Positions 8,504-16,911 of a stretch of 64,000 nucleotides of DNA are shown here, piece after piece. Position 1 is the first letter of the stretch. Every line of letters starts with the position of its first letter. The notes beneath the pieces are model-generated. The model did no database searches. It saw only the letters and a program-made list of their open reading frames with translations, and was not told the DNA's origin. A program made the translations under genes and the position numbers. Source of the stretch: Lysobacteraceae bacterium (GTDB taxonomy: Bacteria > Pseudomonadota > Gammaproteobacteria > Xanthomonadales > Xanthomonadaceae); contig JAEUPQ010000010.1 in NCBI GenBank assembly GCA_016789405.1, forward strand, positions 62,001 to 126,000, written 5' to 3'.

Positions 8504-10726
8504 ATGACGAAGACGACGATCCTCGCCGCCTCCATCCTGCTGTGCCTGCATGCCGGTGCCGCATCCGCCCAGACCGCGCCCGACGGGGGCGATGACACCG
8601 AGGCCACCTCGCTCGACACCATCTCCGTCGTCGGTACCGGCCAGACCCGCCAGGTGCAGTCGTTGGGCAAGGACGATCTCGCGCGAGAAGCGGCCGGCGC
8701 CAGCCCGCTCAAGGCGGTGTCGAAGCTGCCCGGCGTGAATTTCCAGAGCTCCGACCCGTGGGGCAACTACGAGTGGTCGACGAAGCTGAGCATCCGTGGC
8801 TTCTCCCAGCAGCAGCTCGGTTTCACGCTCGACGGCATCCCGCTGGGCGACATGAGCTACGGCAACCACAACGGCCTGCACATCAGTCGCGCCGTCATCA
8901 GCGAGAACCTCAACGGCACCGAGCTGTCGCAGGGCAGCGGCGCGATCGACACGGCATCCACCGGCAACCTCGGCGGCACGCTGCGCTTCTTCACGTCGAA
9001 TCCATCGTCCGACTTCGGTGTTCGCGTGGCGCAGACCATCGGCACGGAATCGACGACGCGCACCTTCGTGCGCATGGACAGCGGCCAGCAGGGCAATTTC
9101 TCGGCCTATGTCAGCGGTGCCTGGCATGACGGCGACAAGTGGAAGGGCGAAGGCCCGCAGCGCAACGGCCAGTTCAACGGCAAGGCCGTGTACGCCACCG
9201 ATACCCTGGAGATCACCGGCTATGCCGCGACCTCGCGTCGTCGCGAGACCGACTACGCGGACCTGTCGCTCGAATCCGCGCGTCGCCTCGGCTACGACTG
9301 GGACAACTACGCGGGCGATTGGCAGCGTGCGATCGATGCGGCCAACGGCATCTACCGCGGCGGCGTGAACAGCCTCGACGATGCCTACTACATCGCGCGC
9401 GGCGTGCGCGACGACGACCTGCTGTCGCTCGCCGTGGAATGGCAGGCCAGCGACGACTTCGCACTGAACGCCACGGCCTACTACCACCGCAACGAAGGCC
9501 AGGGCCACTGGGCCACGCCGTACTCGGCCTCGCCGGACGTGCCGATCCGCCTGCGCACCACCGAGTACGACATCGAGCGCACCGGCATCATGCCCGGCTT
9601 CGACTGGCGCATCGGCGATCACCAGTTGCGCGCCGGCCTGTGGCTGGAGAAGAACGCGCACGGCGTGCAGCGCAATTTCTACGACCTGCGCCGCGACACG
9701 CCGCCGGACGACATCTTCTTCTATCGCAATCCCGACCAGCGCGTGTTCCGTCAGCGCTTCGATACCGATACCCGTCAGTTCTACGTGACGGATCACATGG
9801 AGTTCGTCGACGGCCGCCTCGCCATCGATGCCGGCTTCAAGGGCACGCGCGTCGAGATCGACGGACGCAGCATCATCGGCACCCGCGCCGGTGGCACGCT
9901 GGTCGCGCAGGACAACTTCCAGCCGCAGCTGGGTGCGCGCTGGCGCTTCAACGACTACGAGGAGATCTTCGGTTCGTTCGGCGAGACCATGTCGGCCTTC
10001 CGCAGCGGCGTCAATGGCCCGCATTCGACCACGCAGATCGCATTCGACGCGGTGAAGGACGGCCTCGAGCCTGAAACCTCGCGGACCTTCGAGATCGGCA
10101 TGCGCAGCAGCCGCGACTGGTTCGACGCTTCGCTCGCCCTGTACCGCGTCGACTTCGAGAACCGCCTGCTCGCGATCGCGCAGTGCGCCGGCATCGTCGG
10201 TTGCGCGGCTGCGTTCGCCAACGTCGGCGACGTGGAGACGCGCGGTGCGGAAGCGGTGTTCCAGCTGAAGCCGATGGACGGGCTGGTCTGGTACAACTCG
10301 CTGTCGTGGAACGATTCGGAATACGCCTCGGACTACGTCGATGGCGTCAACGTGATCCGCACCTCGGGCAAGCAGGTCGTCGATGCGCCGAAGAAGCTGT
10401 TCGCCAGCGAGATCAGCTGGAATCGCAATGGCCTGAGCCTGCAGCTCGGCGCCAAGTACACCGATCGTCGCTACATCAGCTTCCTCAACGATTCGTCCGT
10501 TCCGAGCTTCTGGGTTGCCGACGCGGGCGCATCCTACGAATGGACCTCGCTGGGCTGGGCGAAGTCGTTCAAGCTCAAGCTCGACGTGACCAACCTGTTC
10601 GACAAGGAATACTTCTCCAGCGTCGGCACGAACGGCTTCGTCGTCTCCGATCCCAACGGCCTGAACTACACGCTCAATGCCGGTGCGCCGCGCCAGGTGT
10701 TCCTGACCGCCGACATCCGGTTCTGA
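8504..10726 (+). CDS. TonB-dependent outer-membrane receptor
   Basis: This 740-residue protein starts with a signal peptide (residues 1-23, ending GAASAQ). It continues with a plug domain (SPLKAVSKLPGVNFQSSDPWG, LSIRGFSQQQLGFTLDGIP) and a 22-strand-type barrel, and ends in aromatic Phe (FLTADIRF) as required for insertion by the Bam complex. Such receptors import scarce ligands such as siderophores or other large solutes with TonB energy. The late strand FDKEYFSSVG is typical of siderophore-type receptors. The ATG at 8504 is preferred because it gives the signal peptide. The phosphatase-like gene behind it hints at an organophosphate ligand, but this is weak. Confidence 0.9.
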   Translation: MTKTTILAASILLCLHAGAASAQTAPDGGDDTEATSLDTISVVGTGQTRQVQSLGKDDLAREAAGASPLKAVSKLPGVNFQSSDPWGNYEWSTKLSIRGFSQQQLGFTLDGIPLGDMSYGNHNGLHISRAVISENLNGTELSQGSGAIDTASTGNLGGTLRFFTSNPSSDFGVRVAQTIGTESTTRTFVRMDSGQQGNFSAYVSGAWHDGDKWKGEGPQRNGQFNGKAVYATDTLEITGYAATSRRRETDYADLSLESARRLGYDWDNYAGDWQRAIDAANGIYRGGVNSLDDAYYIARGVRDDDLLSLAVEWQASDDFALNATAYYHRNEGQGHWATPYSASPDVPIRLRTTEYDIERTGIMPGFDWRIGDHQLRAGLWLEKNAHGVQRNFYDLRRDTPPDDIFFYRNPDQRVFRQRFDTDTRQFYVTDHMEFVDGRLAIDAGFKGTRVEIDGRSIIGTRAGGTLVAQDNFQPQLGARWRFNDYEEIFGSFGETMSAFRSGVNGPHSTTQIAFDAVKDGLEPETSRTFEIGMRSSRDWFDASLALYRVDFENRLLAIAQCAGIVGCAAAFANVGDVETRGAEAVFQLKPMDGLVWYNSLSWNDSEYASDYVDGVNVIRTSGKQVVDAPKKLFASEISWNRNGLSLQLGAKYTDRRYISFLNDSSVPSFWVADAGASYEWTSLGWAKSFKLKLDVTNLFDKEYFSSVGTNGFVVSDPNGLNYTLNAGAPRQVFLTADIRF

Positions 10727-10768
10727 CCGGTCGTTCCGATTCAACAAGTCGCATCCTGCCAGTCGCGC

Positions 10769-10790
10769 GCGGCCCGGGTTTCCGGGCCGC
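10769..10790 (+). terminator. Hairpin after the TonB receptor gene
   Basis: A 9-base-pair stem GCGGCCCGG/CCGGGCCGC with a GTTT loop lies 43 bases after the receptor stop codon. No T-run follows, so it is a partial terminator or a 3' end-protecting hairpin rather than a canonical intrinsic terminator. Confidence 0.5.
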
Positions 10791-10807
10791 GTTGCGTGGA
10801 GTCTTCC

Positions 10808-11910
10808 ATGCTCTCGTCCATGACTTTCCTGCCTCGCATTCTCGTCCTTTGCGCGTTCCTCGCAGCAACCGCCCCGGCCTTCGCCGCCACGCCGTTGCCT
10901 GCGCGTGACGCCGAACTCACGCGCATCGCCTTCGGCTCGTGTTCGAAGGAAACCCTGCCGCAGCCGATCTGGAGTGCGGTGCTGGCCACGAAGCCCGAAC
11001 TGTTCGTGTTCCTCGGCGACAACATCTACGGCGACACCCGCGACATGGACGTCCTGCGCGGCAAGTACGCCAGGCTCGCCGCCATCGACGGCTTCCGTGC
11101 GCTGCGCGCGCAGGTGCCGGTGGTCGCCACCTGGGACGACCACGACTTCGGCGAGGACGATGCCGGTGGCGACTATCCGATGAAGGAACAGAGTCGCGGG
11201 ATCTTCCTGGATTTCTGGGGCGAGCCGGCCGATTCTCAGCGTCGTGGGCGCGACGGCGTCTACACCAGCTACAGGAAGGCCGGCGCGTGCAGCTGATCCT
11301 GCTCGACCTGCGCTACAACCGCACGCCGATCGCGACTTCGCCGTTCCTCGCCGACGAAGCCGCCTATCGCAAGTGGGCCGAGCGCGAAGGCAAGGCCGGT
11401 CGCGACGTGCCGGGGCCGTATGCGCGCAATCCCGATCCCGCGGCCACCATGCTCGGCGAGCGCCAATGGCGCTGGTTCGAGGCGCAGTTGCGACAGCCGG
11501 CCGACGTTCGCATGATCGGCTCCAGCCTGCAGGTGTTGGCCGATTTCCCCGGCTGGGAAGCCTGGGTGAACTATCCGAACGACCAGCAACGCCTGTTCCG
11601 GCTGATCCGCGAAACGGACGCGCGCGGCGTGGTCATGCTCAGCGGCGACACGCACTACGGCGAGATCACCCGGCAGGCGGAGAACGTGCCGTATCCGCTG
11701 TACGACATCACCAGCAGCGGCCTGACCCAGGTCTGGCACGTGCCGGTGCCGAATGCGCTGCGCATCGACGGACGCTATTTCCGCCAGGCGAACTTCGGCA
11801 TGGTCGAGATCGACTGGGTGAGCCGCAACGTCTCTCTGGTGCTGCGCGACGAGCGTGGTGGCGAATTGATGCGGCAGACCCTGGCGCTGGCCGATCTGGC
11901 GCCGCGTTGA
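10808..11910 (+). pseudogene. PhoD-like alkaline phosphatase, broken by a one-base frameshift
   Basis: The first part (from 10808) encodes a signal peptide ([21 protein letters not shown]) and PhoD motifs [12 protein letters not shown] and WDDHDFG, then runs into TGA at 11294. The rest of the enzyme continues in another frame from about 11285 ([21 protein letters not shown]) to the stop at 11908-11910. One base missing within CGGCGC around 11282-11286 accounts for it; adding one base restores [14 protein letters not shown]. The family consists of secreted metal-dependent phosphodiesterase/phosphatases that release phosphate. Everything else looks intact, so the lesion is either recent or a sequencing error. 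Confidence 0.85.
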
Positions 11911-11921
11911 CAGAAGGTGTT

Positions 11922-12058
11922 GTAGAGCGGAGCTTGCTCCACTCGCTCTTCATGGGAATGCATGAGCGGAGCAAGCTCCGCTACGGAACGCAAAGATTCA
12001 GCGGAGCAAGCTCCGCTCTACGGAACGCAAAGATCGAGCGGAGCAATCTCCGCTCTAC
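11922..12058. repeat. Cluster of four GTAG-type palindromic repeats
   Basis: Four copies of the same palindrome as at 8208 occur at 11922-11944 (forward), 11964-11984, 12000-12021 and 12036-12058 (all reverse). Copies differ by one to three bases or short deletions. The last three are spaced by a repeated linker GGAACGCAAAGAT, which shows local tandem duplication. The cluster sits between the convergent phosphatase gene and lpxH, where it could end transcription from both sides. Confidence 0.85.
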
Positions 12059-12068
12059 GTGGGCATCG

Positions 12069-12812
12069 TTACAGCGGCAATGCGTCGAGCATCATGCCGT
12101 CGGCATCCACGCGGAGCACCGAGCCCTGCGTGTACCAGTCGCCGAGCACCACGCGACGCGCGGGACGGCCATCGATGTCGAGGCTGTGGATCGCCGGGCG
12201 ATGGGTGTGGCCGTGGATCAGGGTGTCGATGCCGTAGCGGGCCAGGGTCGCCTGCACCGTGGCCGGCGACACGTCGGTGACGGTTTCGAATTGCGCACGG
12301 TCGTCATGTTTCATCTCGCGCTGGCGCTGCAGGCTCGCGGCGCGCGCCTGCGCAGCGAAGGCGAGGCGCGCGGCCAGCGGCTGCGCCAGGAAGCCTGCGC
12401 GCCACGCCGGGTCGCGGGTCTGGGCGCGAAAGGCCTGGTAGCCGACGTCCTCGGTGCACAGGCTGTCGCCGTGCATCAGCAACGTCGGCCGGCCGTACAG
12501 CGTCACCACGGTCGATTCAGGCAGCAGGTTCACGCCCGCGCGCCGCGCGAAATCGTGGCTGACCAGGAAGTCGCGATTGCCATGCTGGAAATGCACCGGC
12601 ACGCCGATCTTCGACAACCCACGCAGCTTTTCGGCGACGAAGGCGCCGATCTCGGCCGGATCGTCGTCGCCGACCCAGGCCTCGAACAGGTCGCCGAGGA
12701 TGTACAGGGCGTCGGCGTCGCGGGCCTCGCCGTCGATGAAGTCGCCGAACAGGCGGGTGACCTCCGGGCGCTCGGGATCGAGGTGGAGGTCGGAGATGAA
12801 GAGGGTGGTCAT
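12069..12812 (-). CDS. lpxH: UDP-2,3-diacylglucosamine diphosphatase
   Basis: This 247-residue calcineurin-like metallophosphoesterase hydrolyses UDP-2,3-diacylglucosamine to lipid X and UMP, a step in lipid A synthesis at the inner membrane face. Metal-binding motifs appear in order: SDLHLD (Asp8, His10), GDLFEAW, GNRDFL, MHGDSL and HGHTHRP. I took the ATG at 12812 ([10 protein letters not shown]) rather than further upstream because the family begins at the first beta strand. It diverges from gltX across 118 bases. Confidence 0.95.
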   Translation of the reverse strand: MTTLFISDLHLDPERPEVTRLFGDFIDGEARDADALYILGDLFEAWVGDDDPAEIGAFVAEKLRGLSKIGVPVHFQHGNRDFLVSHDFARRAGVNLLPESTVVTLYGRPTLLMHGDSLCTEDVGYQAFRAQTRDPAWRAGFLAQPLAARLAFAAQARAASLQRQREMKHDDRAQFETVTDVSPATVQATLARYGIDTLIHGHTHRPAIHSLDIDGRPARRVVLGDWYTQGSVLRVDADGMMLDALPL

Positions 12813-12930
12813 GGGGCGCGATTGTAGGGGAGGGCGATGGCCTGCGGCCCGGCCCACGGAGCCACAATCGACCCGGCGACCCCGGCCGACCGGGTAAAAT
12901 CGTCCCCTTTCCCGTGATCCGGCCCCGCGC

Positions 12931-14334
12931 ATGACCATCCGTACCCGCTTCGCCCCCAGCCCCACCGGCTACCTGCACATCGGTGGCGCCCGCACCGCGC
13001 TCTACTGCTGGCTGGCCTCGCGCCACGCTGGTGGCCAGTTCGTGCTGCGCATCGAGGACACGGATCGCGAGCGCAGCACGCAGGGCGCGATCGACGCCAT
13101 CCTGGAGGCGATGGACTGGCTGGGACTGGGCTACGACGAAGGCCCGATCTACCAGACCCAGCGCCTCGACCGTTACCGCGAAGTCGCCGAGCAGATGGTC
13201 GCCGCCGGCACCGCGTACTACGCCTACGAGACCAAGGAAGAGCTGCAGGCCGTGCGCGAGGCCGCGCTCGCCGCCAAGGAGAAGCCGCGCTACAACGGTG
13301 CCTATCGCGATGCCGGTGCCGGTTTCCGCGACGACCCGAATCGCGTCATCCGCTTCAGGAATCCGCTCGACGGCAAGGTTGCGTGGGAAGACAAGGTCAA
13401 GGGCCGCATCGAGTTCGACAACACCGAGCTCGACGACCTGGTGATCTTCCGCGCCGACGGCTATCCGACCTACAACTTCGCCGTCGTCGTCGACGATCTC
13501 GACATGGGCATCACCGATGTCGTGCGCGGCGACGACCACGTCAACAACACGCCGCGCCAGATCAACATCTACAAGGCGCTCGGGGCGCCGGTGCCGAACT
13601 TCGCGCACCTGCCGATGATTCTCGATGCCGAAGGCGCCAAGCTGTCCAAGCGCACCGGCGCCGCCGACGTGATGGGCTACCGCGATGCCGGCTACCTGCC
13701 GCACGCGCTGCTGAACTATCTGGTGCGCCTGGGCTGGTCGCACGGCGACCAGGAGATCTTCAGCATCGAGGAAATGGTGAAGCTCTTCGAACTGCACGAC
13801 GTGAACCCGGCCGCCTCGCGCCTGGACATGGCCAAGCTCGGCTGGCTCAACCAGCAGTACCTCAAGAGCGATGCGCCGGAAGACGTGGCGAAGCACCTGG
13901 TCTGGCACCTGGAGAAGGCCGGCTACGACCTCGCGAACGGCCCGAAGCCGGTCGACCTCGTCATCGCCCTGCGCGAGCGCGCGCAGACATTGAAGGAAAT
14001 GGCCGAGAAGTCCGCTGTGTGGTTCGGTCCGCTGACCAGCTACGACGAGGCCGCCGTGGCCAAGCACCTCAAGCCCGAGGCCGCCGCGCCGCTGGCCGAC
14101 GCCCGCGATCGCCTGGCCGCGCTGCCGGCGTGGTCTGCCGAGACCGTGTCGGCCGCGCTGCACGCCACCGCCGAGGCGCTGGGCATCGGCATGGGCAAGG
14201 TCGCGCAGCCGATGCGCGTTGCGATCACCGGCACTCAGGTCAGCCCGGACATCTCGCACACGGTCTATCTGGCCGGGCAGGGCGAGGCCGTGGCGCGCAT
14301 CGATGCCGCGCTGGCGAAGATCGGGTCGGCTTGA
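12931..14334 (+). CDS. gltX: Glutamate--tRNA ligase
   Basis: The 467-residue class I synthetase charges tRNA-Glu. The HIGH-type signature is [10 protein letters not shown] near the N-terminus and the KMSKS-type signature is [11 protein letters not shown]. The C-terminal helical anticodon-binding region is complete. Length is normal for the discriminating bacterial enzyme. The zur gene follows 31 bases after the stop. Confidence 0.97.
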   Translation: MTIRTRFAPSPTGYLHIGGARTALYCWLASRHAGGQFVLRIEDTDRERSTQGAIDAILEAMDWLGLGYDEGPIYQTQRLDRYREVAEQMVAAGTAYYAYETKEELQAVREAALAAKEKPRYNGAYRDAGAGFRDDPNRVIRFRNPLDGKVAWEDKVKGRIEFDNTELDDLVIFRADGYPTYNFAVVVDDLDMGITDVVRGDDHVNNTPRQINIYKALGAPVPNFAHLPMILDAEGAKLSKRTGAADVMGYRDAGYLPHALLNYLVRLGWSHGDQEIFSIEEMVKLFELHDVNPAASRLDMAKLGWLNQQYLKSDAPEDVAKHLVWHLEKAGYDLANGPKPVDLVIALRERAQTLKEMAEKSAVWFGPLTSYDEAAVAKHLKPEAAAPLADARDRLAALPAWSAETVSAALHATAEALGIGMGKVAQPMRVAITGTQVSPDISHTVYLAGQGEAVARIDAALAKIGSA

Positions 14335-14365
14335 GTCCGGCCACCGACGGCGCCATCATCGAACC

Positions 14366-14866
14366 ATGCCCCATACCTGCACCGACCCCACGCACCACGT
14401 CCACGACGCCGCGGGCTTCATCTCGGCGGTCGAGGCGGCCTGTCGCGAACGCGGGCTGCGCCTCACGCCGATCCGCGCGCGGGTGCTCGGCCTGATCGCA
14501 GGCCACGGCAAGCCGATCAAGGCCTACGACCTGCTCGACCACCTGCGCGCCGATCGCGAGGCGGACGAGGACGGCGCGGGCGCCGCCGCGCCGCCAACGG
14601 TGTACCGCGCGCTGGACTTCCTGCTCGCGAACGGTTTCATCCACAAGCTCGAATCGGTCAACGCCTTCGTCGCCTGCCATCATCCGAGCACCGCGCAGCA
14701 CTCGGTGCCGTTCCTGATCTGCAATCGTTGCCACAGCGCGGTGGAGCTCGAAGACATGCAGATCGTCGCCGCACTGGACGCCCGCGCCCGTGCGCTGGGT
14801 TTCGTCCCGCAGGCGCAGACGCTGGAAGTGCACGGCCTCTGCGCGCGCTGCGCAGACGCCAGCTGA
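14366..14866 (+). CDS. zur: Fur-family regulator, probably the zinc uptake regulator Zur
   Basis: The 166-residue protein has a winged-helix DNA-binding region (LRLTPIRARVLGLIA, PPTVYRALDFLLANGFIH) and a dimerisation domain with two Cys pairs, CNRC and CARC, the structural zinc site of Fur-family proteins. HKLESVNAFVACHHP matches the Zur subgroup rather than Fur. A His/Cys-rich N-terminus (MPHTCTDPTHHVHD) may add metal ligands. The start at 14366 was chosen by this N-terminus. A Zur-box-like sequence lies 4.3 kb away at the ZnuD/MerC promoter, which supports the assignment. Confidence 0.88.
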   Translation: MPHTCTDPTHHVHDAAGFISAVEAACRERGLRLTPIRARVLGLIAGHGKPIKAYDLLDHLRADREADEDGAGAAAPPTVYRALDFLLANGFIHKLESVNAFVACHHPSTAQHSVPFLICNRCHSAVELEDMQIVAALDARARALGFVPQAQTLEVHGLCARCADAS

Positions 14867-14901
14867 GTCGAAAGCCGCACCTCAACGCATGAATCGTCCG
14901 C

Positions 14902-14923
14902 CCCCGGCCATGCCGGGGTTTTT
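14902..14923 (+). terminator. Intrinsic terminator after zur
   Basis: Stem CCCCGGC/GCCGGGG with loop CAT followed by five T residues, 35 bases past the zur stop codon. Confidence 0.85.
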
Positions 14924-15050
14924 CGTTGCGCGTGTCCGATCACGCGGCGCGGGCGCGTTGCTTGCCATGCAGGCGCACCGACACGATGTTGCGCATCCCC
15001 CGGGCCTGCAGCGCGATGGAGTCGTGACGGAGAGTGACAAGGAGCGACAC

Positions 15051-16724
15051 ATGCCAGGCGACATCTTCCTCAACAGGAATCGATTCACCGAGATCGTTTT
15101 CAGGTATCCCTGCCCGCAGCGCGTGCTGATCGTGGCCGACGGCGGCCTCGGCTTCAATCCGGCGGACGACTTCGGCCTCACCGAATTCATTTCGGTCATC
15201 CAGGCCAGCGGCCACGCCATCAGCACCGCGCATCGCACGGGCGATCCCTTCGCGACGATACCGGGCAGTTTCAACTTCAATACCGCGGCGACCGCGGTGA
15301 CCACGGCCAACTACGACCAGATCTGGATGTTCGGCATCAGCGGCACGCCGCTGCTCGCGGCCGAGCAGACACGCATTGAGGCCTTCATGCAGGCCGGAGG
15401 CGGCGTGTTCGCCACCGGCGACCATTCCAGCCTCGGCTTCGGCATGGGTGCGCACATCCCCCGTGCGCGGCACATGCGCAACTGGTCGACGATTCCGATG
15501 ACGTCGCCGCAACGGCTCGACACCGTGATCGACCCGGGTACCAACAGCATCAAGGAATTCCAGGACCAGGCCGACGCGATCGCGCAGCGCATCTATCCGG
15601 TGTTCTTCTCGAACGGTGGTCCGGATTCGTCGCCGTCGAGCTGGGCCGTGCACCCCGTGCTGAGGCATGCATCCGGTGCGGTGGACTTCCTGCCCGACCA
15701 TCCGCACGAAAGCGAATGCCTCGCGCCGACGCCGGGTCCGGGCAATTTCTCGGCATTCGAGGAATGGCCCGCGCCGATCGGCGGGGGCAGCCGCATCGCG
15801 CCGGTGGTGGCTGCTGTGTCGATGTCTGCGGGTCGTTTCGTGACAGACACCCTCAAGCCACCGGTGTACCCGCGCAGCTTCGGTGCGATCTCGGCCTACG
15901 ACGGCGATCCCGCGCAGATCGGTCGCATCGTGTGCGATGCCACCTGGCACCACTTCGTGAACGTCAATCTCAATGGCACGGGTGCGGGCAACGACCCGCT
16001 GACCGGCCTGCCGCGCCAGGGACTCAAGCCCGGTGGCGTGCCGACGCCGGAATACCAGAAGATCCAGGCCTACTACCGCAACACCGTGCGCTGGCTGGCA
16101 CCACGCAATCGCCGTTACTGCTGGCCATTCCTGATCGCGGCGATCGCGCGTTTCGACATGGAAGCGCTCGAGCTGCAGCTGCCGCATCCGCATCCGTGCC
16201 CGTGGGATCCGCTCATCAGGATCGGCAGGACGATGCAGGACGTGATCGACGGCCAGTTCGGCGTCGGCACCGTGGCCTCGGTGGTCGACGACATCCTCGC
16301 GACGCTGGGCGAAGGGTCCGGGCTCGCGGCCCTGCTCGACAGCCGCAAGCTCGCGCAGCGCAAGGAAGGTGTCGAAAGCCTGCTGCCGATCGCCGACATG
16401 CGCCGCGCCGTGTTCGCGAGCCTGGTGAACCTGCTTGCGGACAAGCTGCCGAGAAGCGAGCGCGAGCTCGAAGCGATCATGAAGGAGCACGATCGTGTCG
16501 CGCTCGAATTGATCGGCGAGAGCCTCAAGGCAGCGGAAGCCGCGATCGCGACGCAACTGGAGCGTGCGCTGAAGGACGCAGGCAACGACTTCTCGCTGCT
16601 CGGCAAGCGCCCTGCCGCGCAAAGCGTGGCGACGAACCGCAAGCTGCTTGCCGCACAGGCGATCAAGCTCCGGCCGCGTGCCGCGCCCAAGGCGAAGGCG
16701 CCTGCGAAGAAGAAGCCGCGCTGA
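15051..16724 (+). CDS. Uncharacterised 557-residue protein with GATase-like N-terminus and basic tail
   Basis: The start at 15051 has a good ribosome site (AAGGAG at 15039-15044). Residues 20-150 look like an alpha/beta Rossmann-type domain (RVLIVADGGLGF, YDQIWMFGISG, AFMQAGGGVFATGDHSSLG), reminiscent of class I glutamine-amidotransferase or ThuA-like folds, but without a clear Cys-His-Glu triad. The middle is unlike anything I recognise. From about residue 390 it appears helical, and the last 25 residues are rich in Lys, Ala and Pro (APKAKAPAKKKPR). No signal peptide is seen. The function is unknown. Confidence 0.7.
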   Translation: MPGDIFLNRNRFTEIVFRYPCPQRVLIVADGGLGFNPADDFGLTEFISVIQASGHAISTAHRTGDPFATIPGSFNFNTAATAVTTANYDQIWMFGISGTPLLAAEQTRIEAFMQAGGGVFATGDHSSLGFGMGAHIPRARHMRNWSTIPMTSPQRLDTVIDPGTNSIKEFQDQADAIAQRIYPVFFSNGGPDSSPSSWAVHPVLRHASGAVDFLPDHPHESECLAPTPGPGNFSAFEEWPAPIGGGSRIAPVVAAVSMSAGRFVTDTLKPPVYPRSFGAISAYDGDPAQIGRIVCDATWHHFVNVNLNGTGAGNDPLTGLPRQGLKPGGVPTPEYQKIQAYYRNTVRWLAPRNRRYCWPFLIAAIARFDMEALELQLPHPHPCPWDPLIRIGRTMQDVIDGQFGVGTVASVVDDILATLGEGSGLAALLDSRKLAQRKEGVESLLPIADMRRAVFASLVNLLADKLPRSERELEAIMKEHDRVALELIGESLKAAEAAIATQLERALKDAGNDFSLLGKRPAAQSVATNRKLLAAQAIKLRPRAAPKAKAPAKKKPR

Positions 16725-16826
16725 TCGCGCGTCGCTGTTGAAAGTTGCACGTGCCGCGCGGCCGCCAGGGAGAGTGAACGGCCGCGCGGCGCGTGCGGGG
16801 GCGCCGTGACGACACGCTGTCCAGCG

Positions 16827-16911
16827 TGTCAGAAGAGCATGAGGATCAGAAGAACATGCGGATCAGAAGAACATGCGTGTCAGAAGAACATGCGTGTCAG
16901 AAGAACATGCG
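16827..16911. repeat. Five tandem 17-base repeats over the znuD stop codon
   Basis: Five head-to-tail copies of a 17-base unit (GATCAGAAGAACATGCG or TGTCAGAAGAACATGCG; the outermost copy has two changes) occupy 16827-16843, 16844-16860, 16861-16877, 16878-16894 and 16895-16911. The innermost copy contains the RMFF-stop codons of the ZnuD-like gene read on the minus strand. The others lie beyond the stop, so the end of the gene has been multiplied. Confidence 0.95.

Noticed and set aside
8270..11143. 957-codon minus-strand frame opposite the TonB receptor
   Set aside because: Antisense shadow of a clear receptor gene; composition is biased and without domains.
16827..16911. Regular short repeats as a CRISPR array
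   Set aside because: The units are 17 bases and directly adjacent with no spacers; no cas genes are near.
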